From Glycomyces tritici (GTDB lineage Bacteria > Actinomycetota > Actinomycetes > Mycobacteriales > Micromonosporaceae): a DNA stretch of 64,000 nucleotides. Below, piece after piece: positions 11,990 to 22,814 of this stretch. The notes beneath the pieces are model-generated. The model searched no databases. It was not told the origin of the DNA and was given only the letters and a program-made list of their open reading frames with translations. The first letter of the stretch is position 1; each line of letters begins with the position of its first letter. Location of the stretch: assembly GCF_030403505.1 (NCBI RefSeq), contig NZ_JAUEMJ010000001.1, positions 805,762 to 869,761 of the forward strand. Direction: 5' to 3'. The position numbers were made by a program, and so were the translations under genes.

Positions 11990-12772
11990 ATGGCCATTTG
12001 GCTGCAAGGGTTGCTGTTCTTCCTGATGGTCGTCGCGGCGGCGAGCGTGGTCGTCGCGCTGCTGCAGAAGTTCGCGCCGCCCACCACCCGGGGGCACAAC
12101 AACGAGCTGGGCACGACGCTCTTCGAGCTGCTCACGGTCCTGTACGCGATCGTGCTGGCGTTCGTGCTGATCACCGCTTGGGAGGACAAGAACGAGGCGG
12201 GTCATGTGACCTTCCAGGAGTCGAACCAGCTGGTCGAGGTGTACTGGGCCGCGGCGGCGCTCGAGCCCGCGGACCGCGATGAGGTGCGCGCGGCGGTGCG
12301 GGCGTACACGGCCGAGGTGATCGAGGTCGAGTGGCCCGCGATGCGCGAGCAGGAACCGGTGTCGTCCGAGGGGCTGCTGCTGCTGGACGAGATGCGCGCG
12401 CCGGTGTCGGGGCTGCAGACGGACGACGATGTGGAGCAGGCGCGGCTCGACACCGTGCGCGACGGCGTGGCGCTGGTGGAGGAGTCCCGGACCGATCGCC
12501 TGTTCACGGCCCAGCGAGGGCTCGGTCCGGTGATGTGGACGGTGCTGGTGCCGGGGGCGCTGCTGGTGTTCGCGGTGATGCTGACGCTCGGCACTCCCAC
12601 CCGCAAGTACCAGTTCGTGCTGGTGGGGCTCATCTCCGGGATGGTGGCGCTCATGCTGTTCGCCGCTTACCAGCTGGAGTACCCGTTCAGCCGGGGCGGG
12701 GCCGCGGACCCGACCGCGTACGAGACGGCGATCGAGCGCTTCGACGTCATTGATGCGGAGTACTCACAATGA
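11990..12772 (+). CDS. DUF4239 (bestrophin-like) membrane protein
   Basis: A 260-residue protein with four probable membrane segments: about 5-25, 45-63, 178-200 and 210-228. Between the pairs lies a soluble acidic helical part with conserved EW and DEMR-like patterns. This layout and the N-terminal pattern NNELGTTLFELLTVLYAIVL match DUF4239, a bestrophin-like family of unknown function. The upstream region is AT-rich and contains ATTCAC-N10-GTGAAT inverted half-sites (11938-11959), possibly an operator shared with the divergent histidine-rich gene. It ends 93 bp before the encapsulin shell gene. A link to terpenoid transport would be speculation based on position. Confidence 0.8.
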   Translation: MAIWLQGLLFFLMVVAAASVVVALLQKFAPPTTRGHNNELGTTLFELLTVLYAIVLAFVLITAWEDKNEAGHVTFQESNQLVEVYWAAAALEPADRDEVRAAVRAYTAEVIEVEWPAMREQEPVSSEGLLLLDEMRAPVSGLQTDDDVEQARLDTVRDGVALVEESRTDRLFTAQRGLGPVMWTVLVPGALLVFAVMLTLGTPTRKYQFVLVGLISGMVALMLFAAYQLEYPFSRGGAADPTAYETAIERFDVIDAEYSQ

Positions 12773-12865
12773 TGACCCTTATGGGTGAATTATTGGCTTT
12801 CTCATATCAATGAGCGCTAAGATGCTCTACGAGCCAAAGCAGCCCCAATGTGAGGAAGTGACTGC

Positions 12866-14290
12866 ATGACCGACTCTGTCGTCGACAGCACGCCGGCCGT
12901 ACCAACGCAGACCTCGAACGGTCAGCATCCCCAGACCAGCCTCAGCACCGCCGCCGCCCGCAACCTCGCCACCACCACCAAGTCCGCCCCGCAGATGCAG
13001 GAGATCACCTCCCGGTGGCTCCTCAAGGTCCTGCCGTGGGTCCAGACCCAGGGCGGCGCGTACCGCGTCAACCGGCGCCTGACCCACACGGTCGGCGACG
13101 GCCGCGTCGAGTTCAGCACCGAAGGGGACGCCGTCCGCGTCATCCCCACCGAGCTCGGCGAGATCGCGCAGCTGCGCGGCATCGAGGACGAGGACGTGCT
13201 GTCGGCGCTGGCCGACCGCTTCGAGCAGCGCGAGGTCGGCGCCGGCGAGCACCTGGCGCAGGAGGGCCGGCCCGTCGACGGCATCCACCTCATCGCGCAC
13301 GGCCGCGTCGAGCAGTTCGGCGCCGGCCCGTTCGGGGACCAGTCGTCGCTCGGCCTCATGGTCGACGGCGACCACTTCGGCGAAGAGCTCCTCGTCGAGG
13401 ACGACGCCAAGTGGGACCACGACGTCGTCGCCGCGACCCCGGTCACGGTCCTCACGCTCCCGGCCGCCGCCGCGGCCGAGCTGATCGAGCGCATCCCCGA
13501 GCTCGCCGCGCACCTGCGGCGCTACAAGGCGGGCCGCTCGGCCAGGTCCAACAAGCACGGCGAGGCCGCGATCGACGTCGCCGCGGGCCACACCGGCGAG
13601 CCGGACCTGCCGCGCACCTTCGTGGACTACGAGCTCTCGCCCCGCGAGTACGAGCTCTCGGTCGCCCAGACCGTGCTGCGGGTCCACACCCGCGTCGCCG
13701 ACCTCTACAACCAGCCGATGAACCAGATGGAGCAGCAGCTCCGGCTCACCGTCGAGGCCCTGCGCGAACTGCAGGAAGACCAGATGATCAACAACAAGGA
13801 ATTCGGCCTCCTGCACAACGCGGCCCTGAGCCAGCGCATCCCGACCCGCTCGGGCCCGCCGACCCCGGACGACCTGGACGAGCTCATCAGCCGCCGCCGC
13901 AAGCCCGAAGTCCTGCTCGCGCACCCGAAGGCGATCGCCGCGTTCGGCCGCGAGTGCACCAAGCGCGGCATCTACCCGAACACGGTGGACTACCACGGGC
14001 ACCACCTCCCGGCCTGGCGCGGCATCCCGATGCTGCCCTGCAACAAGATCCCGATCACCGGGGCGCGCACCACGTCGATCCTCTGCATGCGCACCGGCGA
14101 GTCGGAGCAGGGCGTCGTCGGCCTGCACCAGACCGGCCTGCCGGACGAGTACGAGCCGGGCCTCTCGGTGCGGTTCATGGGCATCGACGAGAAGGCCGTC
14201 ATGTCCTACCTCGTGAGCGCCTACTACTCCGTCGCCGTCCTCGTCCCCGACGCGCTCGGCATCCTCGAGCACGTCGAGATCGGGCGCTGA
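12866..14290 (+). CDS. Family 2B encapsulin nanocompartment shell protein
   Basis: A 474-residue HK97-fold shell protein. Residues 1-25 are a disordered Ser/Thr-rich arm; residues 26-71 hold the family 2 segment ([26 protein letters not shown]); residues of about 100-222 form a cyclic-nucleotide-binding-like insert, which defines subtype 2B; residues of about 235-474 complete the shell fold ([18 protein letters not shown] region through ILEHVEIG). The insert keeps GDHFGEE of the phosphate-binding cassette, but I cannot find the usual Arg after it (the segment reads WDHDVVAAT), so ligand binding is uncertain. GAGGAAGTG precedes the ATG. The prenyl synthase follows after a strong hairpin, as in known family 2B shell-cargo loci. 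Confidence 0.92.
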   Translation: MTDSVVDSTPAVPTQTSNGQHPQTSLSTAAARNLATTTKSAPQMQEITSRWLLKVLPWVQTQGGAYRVNRRLTHTVGDGRVEFSTEGDAVRVIPTELGEIAQLRGIEDEDVLSALADRFEQREVGAGEHLAQEGRPVDGIHLIAHGRVEQFGAGPFGDQSSLGLMVDGDHFGEELLVEDDAKWDHDVVAATPVTVLTLPAAAAAELIERIPELAAHLRRYKAGRSARSNKHGEAAIDVAAGHTGEPDLPRTFVDYELSPREYELSVAQTVLRVHTRVADLYNQPMNQMEQQLRLTVEALRELQEDQMINNKEFGLLHNAALSQRIPTRSGPPTPDDLDELISRRRKPEVLLAHPKAIAAFGRECTKRGIYPNTVDYHGHHLPAWRGIPMLPCNKIPITGARTTSILCMRTGESEQGVVGLHQTGLPDEYEPGLSVRFMGIDEKAVMSYLVSAYYSVAVLVPDALGILEHVEIGR

Positions 14291-14295
14291 GCATT

Positions 14296-14331
14296 CCGGG
14301 CGTCCGCCTCCGCACTGAGGCGGACGCCCGG
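14296..14331 (+). terminator. Hairpin between shell and cargo genes
   Basis: A perfect 15-bp stem (CCGGGCGTCCGCCTC and its complement) with a 6-base loop starts six bases after the encapsulin stop codon. It lacks a U tract, so it may end only part of the transcripts or protect the shell mRNA. Confidence 0.75.
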
Positions 14332-14549
14332 GCCCTCAGGCCCGTGCCGCGAATCAGACCGGTCGCTTTCCGGCCCGTTCGCCTGCTCGCCGCGTCGTCG
14401 CGGCGCCTGCATACGACACCGCTATGCAGACGCCCCTCCTACGTGCGAGCGAACGAACGGCCTCGAATGCCGCCGCTCCCCGATTCGGAGCACACGCCCC
14501 AGAGCCCCACCACGTTCTCCGCAGACCCCGCCGCCCAGGGAGGCCCCGC

Positions 14550-15566
14550 TTGACCGTCCTGACCGACCACACCGCCGCCCGCGAGGCCGTCGACGCGGGA
14601 CTCCGCGCCGCCGCGGCCCGGCTCCCCGCCCCCGCCGCGCGCATCGCGGCCTACCACTTCGGCTGGACCGACGCCTCGGGCTCGCCCGTCCAGGCCAACT
14701 CCGGCAAGGCCCTGCGGCCCCTCCTGACCCTGCTGGCCGCCAAGGCCGTCGGCGGCGAGGACGGCTGGCGGCAGGCCGTCCCGGCGGCCGTGGCCGTGGA
14801 GATGGTCCACAACTTCTCCCTCATCCACGACGACATCATCGACCGCGACAGCCTGCGCCGCCACCGCCCGACCGCATGGAAGGTCTACGGCGTCAACGAC
14901 GCGATCCTCGTCGGCGACGCCCTGCACGCGCTGGCGTTCGAGTGCCTGGCCGAAGCCGGCGGCGACAAGGTCCCGGCGGGCACGGGCCTGCTCGCCCAGA
15001 CCGTGCGGGCGCTCATCGAAGGGCAGCTCGAGGACACGCGGTTCGAGACCCGCGAGCGGGTCGAACTCGCCGAATGCGTCGCGATGTCCGAGGCGAAGAC
15101 GGCCTCGCTCATGGGCTGCGCGACCGCGCTCGGCGCGCTCTTCGGCGGCGGCACTGCGCAGCAGGTGGACGCCTTGCGCGACTTCGGGTTCCGGCTCGGA
15201 CTGGCGTTCCAGCACGTGGACGACCTGCTGGGGATCTGGGGCGATCCCGCGGTCACCGGCAAGGCCGTCTACTCGGACCTGCGCAACCGCAAGAAGTCGC
15301 TGCCGGTCACGGCCGCGCTCGGCTCCGGGCACCCGGACGCGCCCGAGCTCGCCGCGATCTATGGCGCGACTGGGCAGCTCACGGAGACCGAGCTGCGCCG
15401 CGCCGCCGACCTCGTGGAGGCGTGCGGCGGCCGGCAGGCGAGCCGGCGCTCCGCCGAGATGCTCACCGAGGCGGCGACGAACAGCCTCAACGTGGAAGGC
15501 CTCCGGCCCGAGGCCGTGGAGGAACTGACGGACCTCGCCGCGAGCACGGTCCACAGAGCCAATTGA
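14550..15566 (+). CDS. Polyprenyl diphosphate synthase, probable family 2 encapsulin cargo
   Basis: A 338-residue trans-prenyltransferase that condenses isopentenyl diphosphate with an allylic primer. The first Asp-rich motif is DDIID inside [18 protein letters not shown]; the second is [10 protein letters not shown] Phe five residues before the first Asp favours a C15-C20 product. The segment [10 protein letters not shown] followed by [13 protein letters not shown] is typical of the polyprenyl transferases annotated as family 2 encapsulin cargo. I chose the TTG at 14550 because AGGGAGG sits six bases before it; an ATG at 14424 would add 42 residues of poor composition. A Pro/Ser/Thr-rich 28-codon reading in another frame ends exactly here (see findings). 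Its stop overlaps the next start as TGATG. Confidence 0.9.
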   Translation: MTVLTDHTAAREAVDAGLRAAAARLPAPAARIAAYHFGWTDASGSPVQANSGKALRPLLTLLAAKAVGGEDGWRQAVPAAVAVEMVHNFSLIHDDIIDRDSLRRHRPTAWKVYGVNDAILVGDALHALAFECLAEAGGDKVPAGTGLLAQTVRALIEGQLEDTRFETRERVELAECVAMSEAKTASLMGCATALGALFGGGTAQQVDALRDFGFRLGLAFQHVDDLLGIWGDPAVTGKAVYSDLRNRKKSLPVTAALGSGHPDAPELAAIYGATGQLTETELRRAADLVEACGGRQASRRSAEMLTEAATNSLNVEGLRPEAVEELTDLAASTVHRAN

Positions 15567-15727
15567 TGGCTCGCAAGCCTCGCCAAGTAGGCCAACTTAT
15601 GGCTCGCAAGCCTCGCCGAGGAGGCCAATTTATGGCTCGCACGCTTCGCCGAGGAGCCGAACTCATGGCTCGCAAGCTTCGCCGAGAGGGCAAATTCATG
15701 GCTCGCTTCGCCAAGAGGGCGAACTGA
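15566..15727 (+). CDS. Possible 53-residue repeat peptide, translationally coupled on both sides
   Basis: The reading frame starts in a TGATG overlap with the prenyl synthase stop and ends in a TGATG overlap with the ispH start. It encodes four 11-residue repeats and a shorter fifth: [53 protein letters not shown]. The product would be very basic (14 Arg and 6 Lys) with Met at each repeat start. Every unit carries a purine-rich Shine-Dalgarno-like stretch about seven bases before the next ATG. I do not know a matching family. It may be a real small protein, or merely the translated face of a non-coding repeat that keeps ribosomes moving into ispH. M. tuberculosis MIRU repeats offer a precedent for the second view. 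Confidence 0.45.
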   Translation: MARKPRQVGQLMARKPRRGGQFMARTLRRGAELMARKLRREGKFMARFAKRAN

Positions 15728-15729
15728 TG
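15566..15729 (+). repeat. 33-bp tandem repeat array (5 units) joining two genes
   Basis: Four 33-bp units and a 29-bp unit, each beginning ATGGCTCGC and carrying a core CGCAAGCYTCGCC. The next ATG after the last unit is the ispH start. Copies with the same core occur inverted at 53396-53489 and singly at 25959-25981. Confidence 0.95.
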
Positions 15730-16695
15730 GCGCTGACGGCTCCCGAACAGCGCCGCGTGCTGCTTCCGGCGCCGCGGTCGTTCTGCGCCGGTGTGGAGCG
15801 GGCGATCGAGATCGTGGAGCGCCTGCTCGAAGAGCACGGCCCGCCCGTCTACGTGCGCAACCAGATCGTGCACAACGCGCACGTGGTGGCGGACCTGGAG
15901 TCGCGGGGGGCGGTCTTCGTGGGCGAGCTCGACGAGGTGCCCGACGACGCGGTCGTGGTCTTCAGCGCCCACGGTGTCGCCCCGGCGGTGGAGCGCGAGG
16001 CCGCCGTACGCGGCCTCGACGCGATCGACGCGACCTGCCCATTGGTCGCGAAGGTCCATGCCGAGGCCAAGCGTGCGGCCGAAGGCGGCGACACGGTGAT
16101 CCTGATCGGACACGAAGGCCACGAAGAGGTCGTCGGCACGATCGGCGTGGCCCCGGACCGGACCCTGCTGGTCGAGAGCACCGCCGAGATCGCGGCGCTG
16201 GTGGTCCCCGACCCGGCGAAGCTCACGTACCTCAGCCAGACGACCCTCGCGGTGGCCGAGGTCGAGACCATCGCCGAGGCCCTGAAACAGCGCTTCCCGC
16301 AGATCAAAGGCCAAGGGGCCGAGGACATCTGCTACGCCACGACCAATCGCCAGGCAGCGGTCGCCGCGGTCGTGGACGAAGCCGACCTCGTACTGGTGGT
16401 CGGCTCGGCGAACTCCTCCAACTCGAACCGCCTCGTGGAGCTCGCGAGGAGCGCCGGCGTCGCGGCCCACCTCATCGAGGACGCCGACGCGATCGACCCG
16501 GCCTGGCTGGAGGGCGCATCGGCCGTGGCGGTGACGGCCGGAGCCTCGGCGCCGCCGCGCCTCGTCGACGAAGTGGTGCAGGCCCTCGCCGCCTTGGGTC
16601 CGATCGAGGTCGTCGAACGGGTCCACACCCGCGAGACCCAGGAGTTCCTGCTCCCCCAACGGCTACGGCCAGCCACCAAGAACCGCCAGAGCTGA
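15727..16695 (+). CDS. ispH: 4-hydroxy-3-methylbut-2-enyl diphosphate reductase IspH
   Basis: A 322-residue [4Fe-4S] enzyme for the last step of the MEP pathway, giving isopentenyl and dimethylallyl diphosphate. The three cluster cysteines are visible: Cys20 (SFCAGV), Cys105 (ATCPLV) and Cys203 ([10 protein letters not shown]). Substrate-binding His50 (IVHN) and His84 (SAHG) are also present, and the length is normal. The ATG overlaps the end of the preceding repeat reading frame, with AAGAGGG seven bases before it. Its position after the prenyl synthase indicates that precursor supply is coexpressed with chain elongation. This may be a second, dedicated ispH; the rest of the genome cannot be seen. 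Confidence 0.97.
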   Translation: MALTAPEQRRVLLPAPRSFCAGVERAIEIVERLLEEHGPPVYVRNQIVHNAHVVADLESRGAVFVGELDEVPDDAVVVFSAHGVAPAVEREAAVRGLDAIDATCPLVAKVHAEAKRAAEGGDTVILIGHEGHEEVVGTIGVAPDRTLLVESTAEIAALVVPDPAKLTYLSQTTLAVAEVETIAEALKQRFPQIKGQGAEDICYATTNRQAAVAAVVDEADLVLVVGSANSSNSNRLVELARSAGVAAHLIEDADAIDPAWLEGASAVAVTAGASAPPRLVDEVVQALAALGPIEVVERVHTRETQEFLLPQRLRPATKNRQS

Positions 16696-16974
16696 GACCC
16701 GATCCGACCGGACCGGCCCCAGCGGACGAGCTCGACTCGGCCCACCCGGCCCGGATCGACTCCGCGTTCCCTCCGAACCGCGGCGCCACCGCCCCTCGCC
16801 ACCGCCGCATACCGCCCTCGGCTCAATCCCCGCCGTGGCCCGAAACGACGCTGCTCTCCGACTCCGCCCCTTTGGTTCACAACGACGCTGCGCTCTCCTT
16901 ACCGCTCCACCACCCTTTTTCCAACCAGTGAATAAAGAATCCCCGGGTCTTCCGCCCACCGCTAAGCTGACGGG

Positions 16975-17586
16975 ATGACAGTCAACATTCCCGCACTCCC
17001 CTTCCCCCTCGGCTGGGAAGACGCCGTCGAGCCTCCGAAGTGGCAGGTCACCGACGCCGGCCTCGAAGCGACCGCCGCGGCCGGCACCGACTGGTACGTC
17101 TACGCCCCCGCCCCCGAAACACACGCCCCCGCCAACGGCGCCCGCCTCCTCGGCCTGCCGCCCGAGGGCGACTGGCAGTTCAGCGCCCGCATCACCGTGG
17201 ACTTCAACGGCAAGTACGACGCCGGCACCCTCTTCCTCCTCGCCGACGAGCACCACTGGTCGAAGCTGTGCTTCGAGTACTCCCCGGACGAGCAGGGCAT
17301 GGTCGTCTCGGTCGTCACCCGCGACATCTCCGACGACGCCAACGCCTGGAACGTCGACGGCGACTCGGTCTGGATGCGCGTCAGCCGCATCGGCGAGGGC
17401 TTCGCCTTCCACGCCTCCTCCGACGGCGAGCGCTGGGAGTTCGTGCGCTGCTTCGGTTTCGGCCTCGACGCCCCGATCAAGGCCGGCTTCGGCGTCCAGG
17501 CCCCCGAGGGCCAGGGCTGCAACGTCCGGTTCACCGACATCGCCTTCAAGCAGGAGACCCTCGCGGACCTCCGCAACGGCTCCTGA
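16975..17586 (+). CDS. DUF1349 concanavalin-like domain protein
   Basis: A 203-residue protein covering one DUF1349 domain, a beta-sandwich related to concanavalin-like lectins and often annotated as regulation of enolase 1. Typical features are GRLLGLP-like turns, the central DAGTLFLLADEHHWSKLCFEYS strand pair (residues 82-103), and GFGVQAPEGQGCNVRFTDI near the end. It has no signal peptide, so it is probably cytoplasmic. Substrate and role are unknown; carbohydrate binding is a family-level guess. It follows a 279-bp gap after ispH and is unlikely to belong to the terpenoid operon. It ends before a bidirectional terminator. Confidence 0.85.
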   Translation: MTVNIPALPFPLGWEDAVEPPKWQVTDAGLEATAAAGTDWYVYAPAPETHAPANGARLLGLPPEGDWQFSARITVDFNGKYDAGTLFLLADEHHWSKLCFEYSPDEQGMVVSVVTRDISDDANAWNVDGDSVWMRVSRIGEGFAFHASSDGERWEFVRCFGFGLDAPIKAGFGVQAPEGQGCNVRFTDIAFKQETLADLRNGS

Positions 17587-17677
17587 CCGCGGTGGCGACC
17601 GTTGACCTCCGCCACCTCAATGTCGTCCGCCCGCCCCAAGCACTGCACGCATTTCGAGAGCCGTCCCAGTTCGGAAG

Positions 17678-17706
17678 GGCCCGGCCGCGCAACGCGCGGC
17701 CGGGCC
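17678..17706. terminator. Bidirectional intrinsic terminator
   Basis: A 13-bp stem (GGCCCGGCCGCGC and its complement) with an AAC loop lies between the convergent DUF1349 gene and the secreted hydrolase gene, with TT after it on the plus strand. Confidence 0.8.
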
Positions 17707-17725
17707 TTCGGTTTCCTGCTGTCGT

Positions 17726-18868
17726 TTACGGGTTGTGGAAGACCAGCTCGGGCCAGTCCGTGCTCGGGTCGAGGACCGGGGCCGATTCGCCGCGGAGGTG
17801 GGTGTCGACGAAGCCGGTGACGAGGGCGCGGGCGATCTCGTTGCTGCGGTTGCCGTCGAGGTCGTCCTGGTTCATCCCCGCCTGCTCGCCGAGGGGCCCG
17901 AAGTCCGTCATCGAGCTGTGGGTGGTGCCGGAGACGGTGATCCAGCGCTTCCAGTCGTCGAGCTTCTTCCAGGCCTTGTCCCAGGTCTTGTCCTGGCCGG
18001 GCGAGCCGTGGTCGTCCCCGCCGCCGACCATCATGAACGGGCGGTCGAGCTTGTGGGGGTCGAGCGCGAAGAAGGTGCCGTCGAGGTTGAACCCGGCGTC
18101 GAAGCGCTCGTCGGCGTGCATCGCGCGGTGGCTGCTCGCGCCGCCGATCGAGTGGCCGCCCACGGCGATCCGCTCGGCATCGATGACGCCGGCGTTTTCC
18201 CAGGCCGGGTCGTCGCCGGTGAGTTCGTCCAGGACGAAGGAGAGGTCCTCGGCGCGGTTCGGCACCAGCGTCTGGTCGTCCAGGTCCTCGTGCCGGCAGG
18301 TGAGGCACTCGGTCGTGCGGCCGTCGGGGAAGGAGATCGGCGCTTCGTAGGTGTGGCCGACCGCGGCCACCGCGTAACCCTGGCTCGCAAGCTCTTCGGC
18401 CATGCCGGTGAGGGTGGCGCGGGGGAACGAGAAGCCCGGTGAGAGGACCACGAGCGGCAGCGAGCCGTCGTCGGCGAGCGGTTCGGCGCCGGCCACCGAG
18501 TTCGTCTCGACCGAGGCGAGGAGCTCGCCGGGCAGTTGCAGCTGCGCGCCGAAGAGCGCGCCTTCCTCGGCGGTCATGTACGGCGCGGTCGCGCCTTCGG
18601 TCTCGGCGGTCGGGTACCACATGGTGACCATGAGCTCCCGGTCCGATTCGGGGACCCAGACATCGGGCCGGCCCTCGTCGACGAGGTGGAGTTGCGTGGT
18701 GCCGGTGTCGAACGCACCGCCCGGCTCGGGGATGGCCAGCGCCGGTGCGGCGTTCGCGGTCGGCTCGGTGGTTTCGGCTTGCGCGGTGGAGATGGCGGCC
18801 ACGGTCGCTCCGGCGGTGACCGCGAGGGCGGTGGCACCGAGGAGGAGGCGTTTCGCTTGGCGTCGCAA
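17726..18868 (-). CDS. Secreted alpha/beta hydrolase (PAF-acetylhydrolase-like)
   Basis: A 380-residue exported hydrolase. The signal peptide follows a TTG start (RRQAKRLLLGATALAVTAG, cleavage near AQA-E). The nucleophile elbow is GGHSIGGAS (GxSxG), a candidate oxyanion turn is LSPGFSFPRATL, and a catalytic His is probably in SGTTHSSMTDFG. The C-rich pair CLTC near the middle may form a disulfide. The layout matches plasma-type platelet-activating-factor acetylhydrolase/chlorophyllase-like esterases; the true substrate is unknown. A GTG 34 codons upstream would give a longer, less convincing N terminus, so I prefer the TTG. Codon use is like that of its neighbours. Confidence 0.8.
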   Translation of the reverse strand: MRRQAKRLLLGATALAVTAGATVAAISTAQAETTEPTANAAPALAIPEPGGAFDTGTTQLHLVDEGRPDVWVPESDRELMVTMWYPTAETEGATAPYMTAEEGALFGAQLQLPGELLASVETNSVAGAEPLADDGSLPLVVLSPGFSFPRATLTGMAEELASQGYAVAAVGHTYEAPISFPDGRTTECLTCRHEDLDDQTLVPNRAEDLSFVLDELTGDDPAWENAGVIDAERIAVGGHSIGGASSHRAMHADERFDAGFNLDGTFFALDPHKLDRPFMMVGGGDDHGSPGQDKTWDKAWKKLDDWKRWITVSGTTHSSMTDFGPLGEQAGMNQDDLDGNRSNEIARALVTGFVDTHLRGESAPVLDPSTDWPELVFHNP

Positions 18869-19030
18869 CGTCGAGTTCCAATCGGTCGGTGGTGCGGGCC
18901 CGCTCGGGCCCGCACCATCAACTCTGGCGTCTGGAATCGCTGCCGCCCTGGGTATTTCGACCAAAACCACCTAGGTCTTTAGACCGGTATTCGGCGCCTC
19001 GGCCCCTGCCGAAAGTCAGGGGTGCCGCGG

Positions 19031-21079
<2,049 letters not shown>

Positions 21080-21120
21080 GCGGCGAGTGTGCCCAGGAGT
21101 CGTTTCGGCGTCACGTGAGC

Positions 21121-21141
21121 AATGTTTCCGGAATGCTAAGT
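21121..21141 (-). promoter_or_regulatory. Putative nitrogen-regulator site (copy 2)
   Basis: AATGTTTC-N5-TGCTAAGT, identical in both half-elements and spacing to the copy at 8863-8883 upstream of the nir operon. Here it is 42-62 bp before the nitrate reductase start, in a natural position for a promoter-proximal regulator. Confidence 0.6.
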
Positions 21142-21176
21142 GGCCCGCAATCGTCGTGGAGTGACGATTGCGGGCC
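21142..21176 (-). terminator. Terminator after the nitrate transporter gene
   Basis: A perfect 14-bp stem (GGCCCGCAATCGTC and its complement) with a 7-base loop separates the transporter gene from nitrate reductase, which are on the same strand. Confidence 0.85.
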
Positions 21177-21215
21177 GGGGGCTCGACGGCGACGCTGCCG
21201 CGGGGGGAGTCTCGG

Positions 21216-22622
21216 TCAGACCTTCGCGTAGGCCAGGCTCGGGGCCTTCTCGACCAGGACCGTGCGCTGGTAGCACCACCAGTTGATCACCAGGAAGACG
21301 CCGTAAGCGGCGACGAAGGCCCACATGGCGGGGACGACGGACCCGGTCTGCTCGTTCGCGATGCGGAAGCCCTGGTTGATGAGGAACCCGCCGAAGGCGC
21401 CGATCGCGGAGATCCAGCCGAGCGCGGCGGCCGTGACCTTCTTGGCCTTGACGACCTCGGCCTCACTGGCCTTGCCGCCCGCGGCGGCCGCCGCCTCGGC
21501 CTGGAAGATCGCCGGGATCGAGCGGTACGTGGAGCCGTTCGCGATGCCGCTCATGGCGAACAGCAGCATGAACGAGGTGAAGAAGAGGGGGAACGACCCG
21601 GAGTTGATGCCCCAGATGGCGCCCATCGCGCCGACGCCCATGAGGATGAACGCGCTGCTGGTGATCGGCGCCCCGGCGAGCCGGTCGGCGAACCAGCCGC
21701 CGATGGGCCGCACGAGGGAGCCCACGAGCGGTCCGAGCGCGGCGATCCACAGCGACTGGAACTCGGGGAACTCGATCTTGATGACCAGGGGGAACGCGAA
21801 GGAGTAGCCGATGAACGACCCGAACGTGCCGATGTAGAGGACGCTCATGATCCAGGTGTGGCGGCGGGCCAGCGCCGGGACCTGCTCACGCAGCGGGGTG
21901 CGGGCGACCGCCAGGTTGTCCATGGCCCGCCAGGCCATGATCGCGGCGAACACGCCGAGCACGAGCCACAGCAGCGGCACGTTGTGCAGGAAGAACTCCT
22001 TGCCGGCGGGCGAGGTCCCCTGCGAGGTGCCGAAGATGGCGAGGCCGATCACGAGCGGGCCGATGAACTGCACCGCCGAGACGCCGATGTTGCCGCCGGC
22101 GGCGTTGATGCCGAGGGCCGCGCCGCGGTGGCGCTCCGGGTAGAAGTAGGAGATGTTGGCCATCGAGGACGCGAAGTTGCCGCCGCCGAACCCGGCGAGG
22201 ACGCCCGAGAGGACGAACATCCAGTACGGCGTGCCCGGCGTCATCACGCAGTACGCCAGGAGCGAGGTGGGCAGGACCAGCAGCGCCGCCGAGATGATGG
22301 TCCAGTTCCGGCCGCCGAACAGCGCCACTGCGGCGGTGTAAGGGATGCGCAGGAACGCGCCGACCAGGTTGGGCACCGCGGTCAGCCAGAACAGCTGGCT
22401 GGTGGTGAAGTCGTAGCCCGCCGCGGCCAGGAACGGGGTGATGATGCTGAACATCGTCCACACCGAGAAGCCCAGGTGCTCGGCGAGCACGGACCAGACC
22501 AGGTTGCGCCGGGCGACCTTGCGGCCGGTCGACTGCCAGAAGGCCTCGTCGTCCGGGCGCCAGTCGGTGATCCAGCCCTTGCGGGCGGTGGGTGGTGCGG
22601 ATTGCGTCAAGGTCGCTGTCAT
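21216..22622 (-). CDS. narK: Nitrate/nitrite transporter, MFS (NarK/NasA type)
   Basis: A 468-residue, roughly 12-helix major facilitator protein. The nitrate signature is visible as GFGGGNFASSMANISYF and AAGGNIG, the second copy being MSGIANGSTYRSIP. The loop motif GGWFADRL follows helix 8 or so. I chose the ATG at 22622 because GGAAGG precedes it; a longer reading adds 14 residues without a binding site. It imports nitrate for the reductase encoded downstream on the same strand. A GTAAC-N6-GTGAG sequence about 85 bp upstream may be a weak GlnR-like site, but it lacks the element shared by the two reductase units. Confidence 0.94.
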   Translation of the reverse strand: MTATLTQSAPPTARKGWITDWRPDDEAFWQSTGRKVARRNLVWSVLAEHLGFSVWTMFSIITPFLAAAGYDFTTSQLFWLTAVPNLVGAFLRIPYTAAVALFGGRNWTIISAALLVLPTSLLAYCVMTPGTPYWMFVLSGVLAGFGGGNFASSMANISYFYPERHRGAALGINAAGGNIGVSAVQFIGPLVIGLAIFGTSQGTSPAGKEFFLHNVPLLWLVLGVFAAIMAWRAMDNLAVARTPLREQVPALARRHTWIMSVLYIGTFGSFIGYSFAFPLVIKIEFPEFQSLWIAALGPLVGSLVRPIGGWFADRLAGAPITSSAFILMGVGAMGAIWGINSGSFPLFFTSFMLLFAMSGIANGSTYRSIPAIFQAEAAAAAGGKASEAEVVKAKKVTAAALGWISAIGAFGGFLINQGFRIANEQTGSVVPAMWAFVAAYGVFLVINWWCYQRTVLVEKAPSLAYAKV

Positions 22623-22814
22623 GCCGCTACCTTCCGCGAGCGGCATTGCCTGGTTGTGCGGCACCTGTGCCGGGGCGATGAAGTTCGGCTCACGGTCTTG
22701 TTACGGAGGGTGTGAAAGGGCCGCGGCTACGCCCCAGGGCGTACGCGGACCGGACGCCTGCACCCGGAAGGCGAGAACCCGGTCACAGAGGCCGATGGCA
22801 TAGCGTTAGCGGCT

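Noticed and set aside
12865..14290. Long reading frames on the strand opposite the encapsulin
   Set aside because: They mirror the high-G+C codon bias of the real gene; the plus-strand frame matches a known shell family.
15566..15729. CRISPR or transposon end
   Set aside because: Repeats are head to tail without spacers, keep an open frame and begin and end at codons of real genes; no transposase is near.
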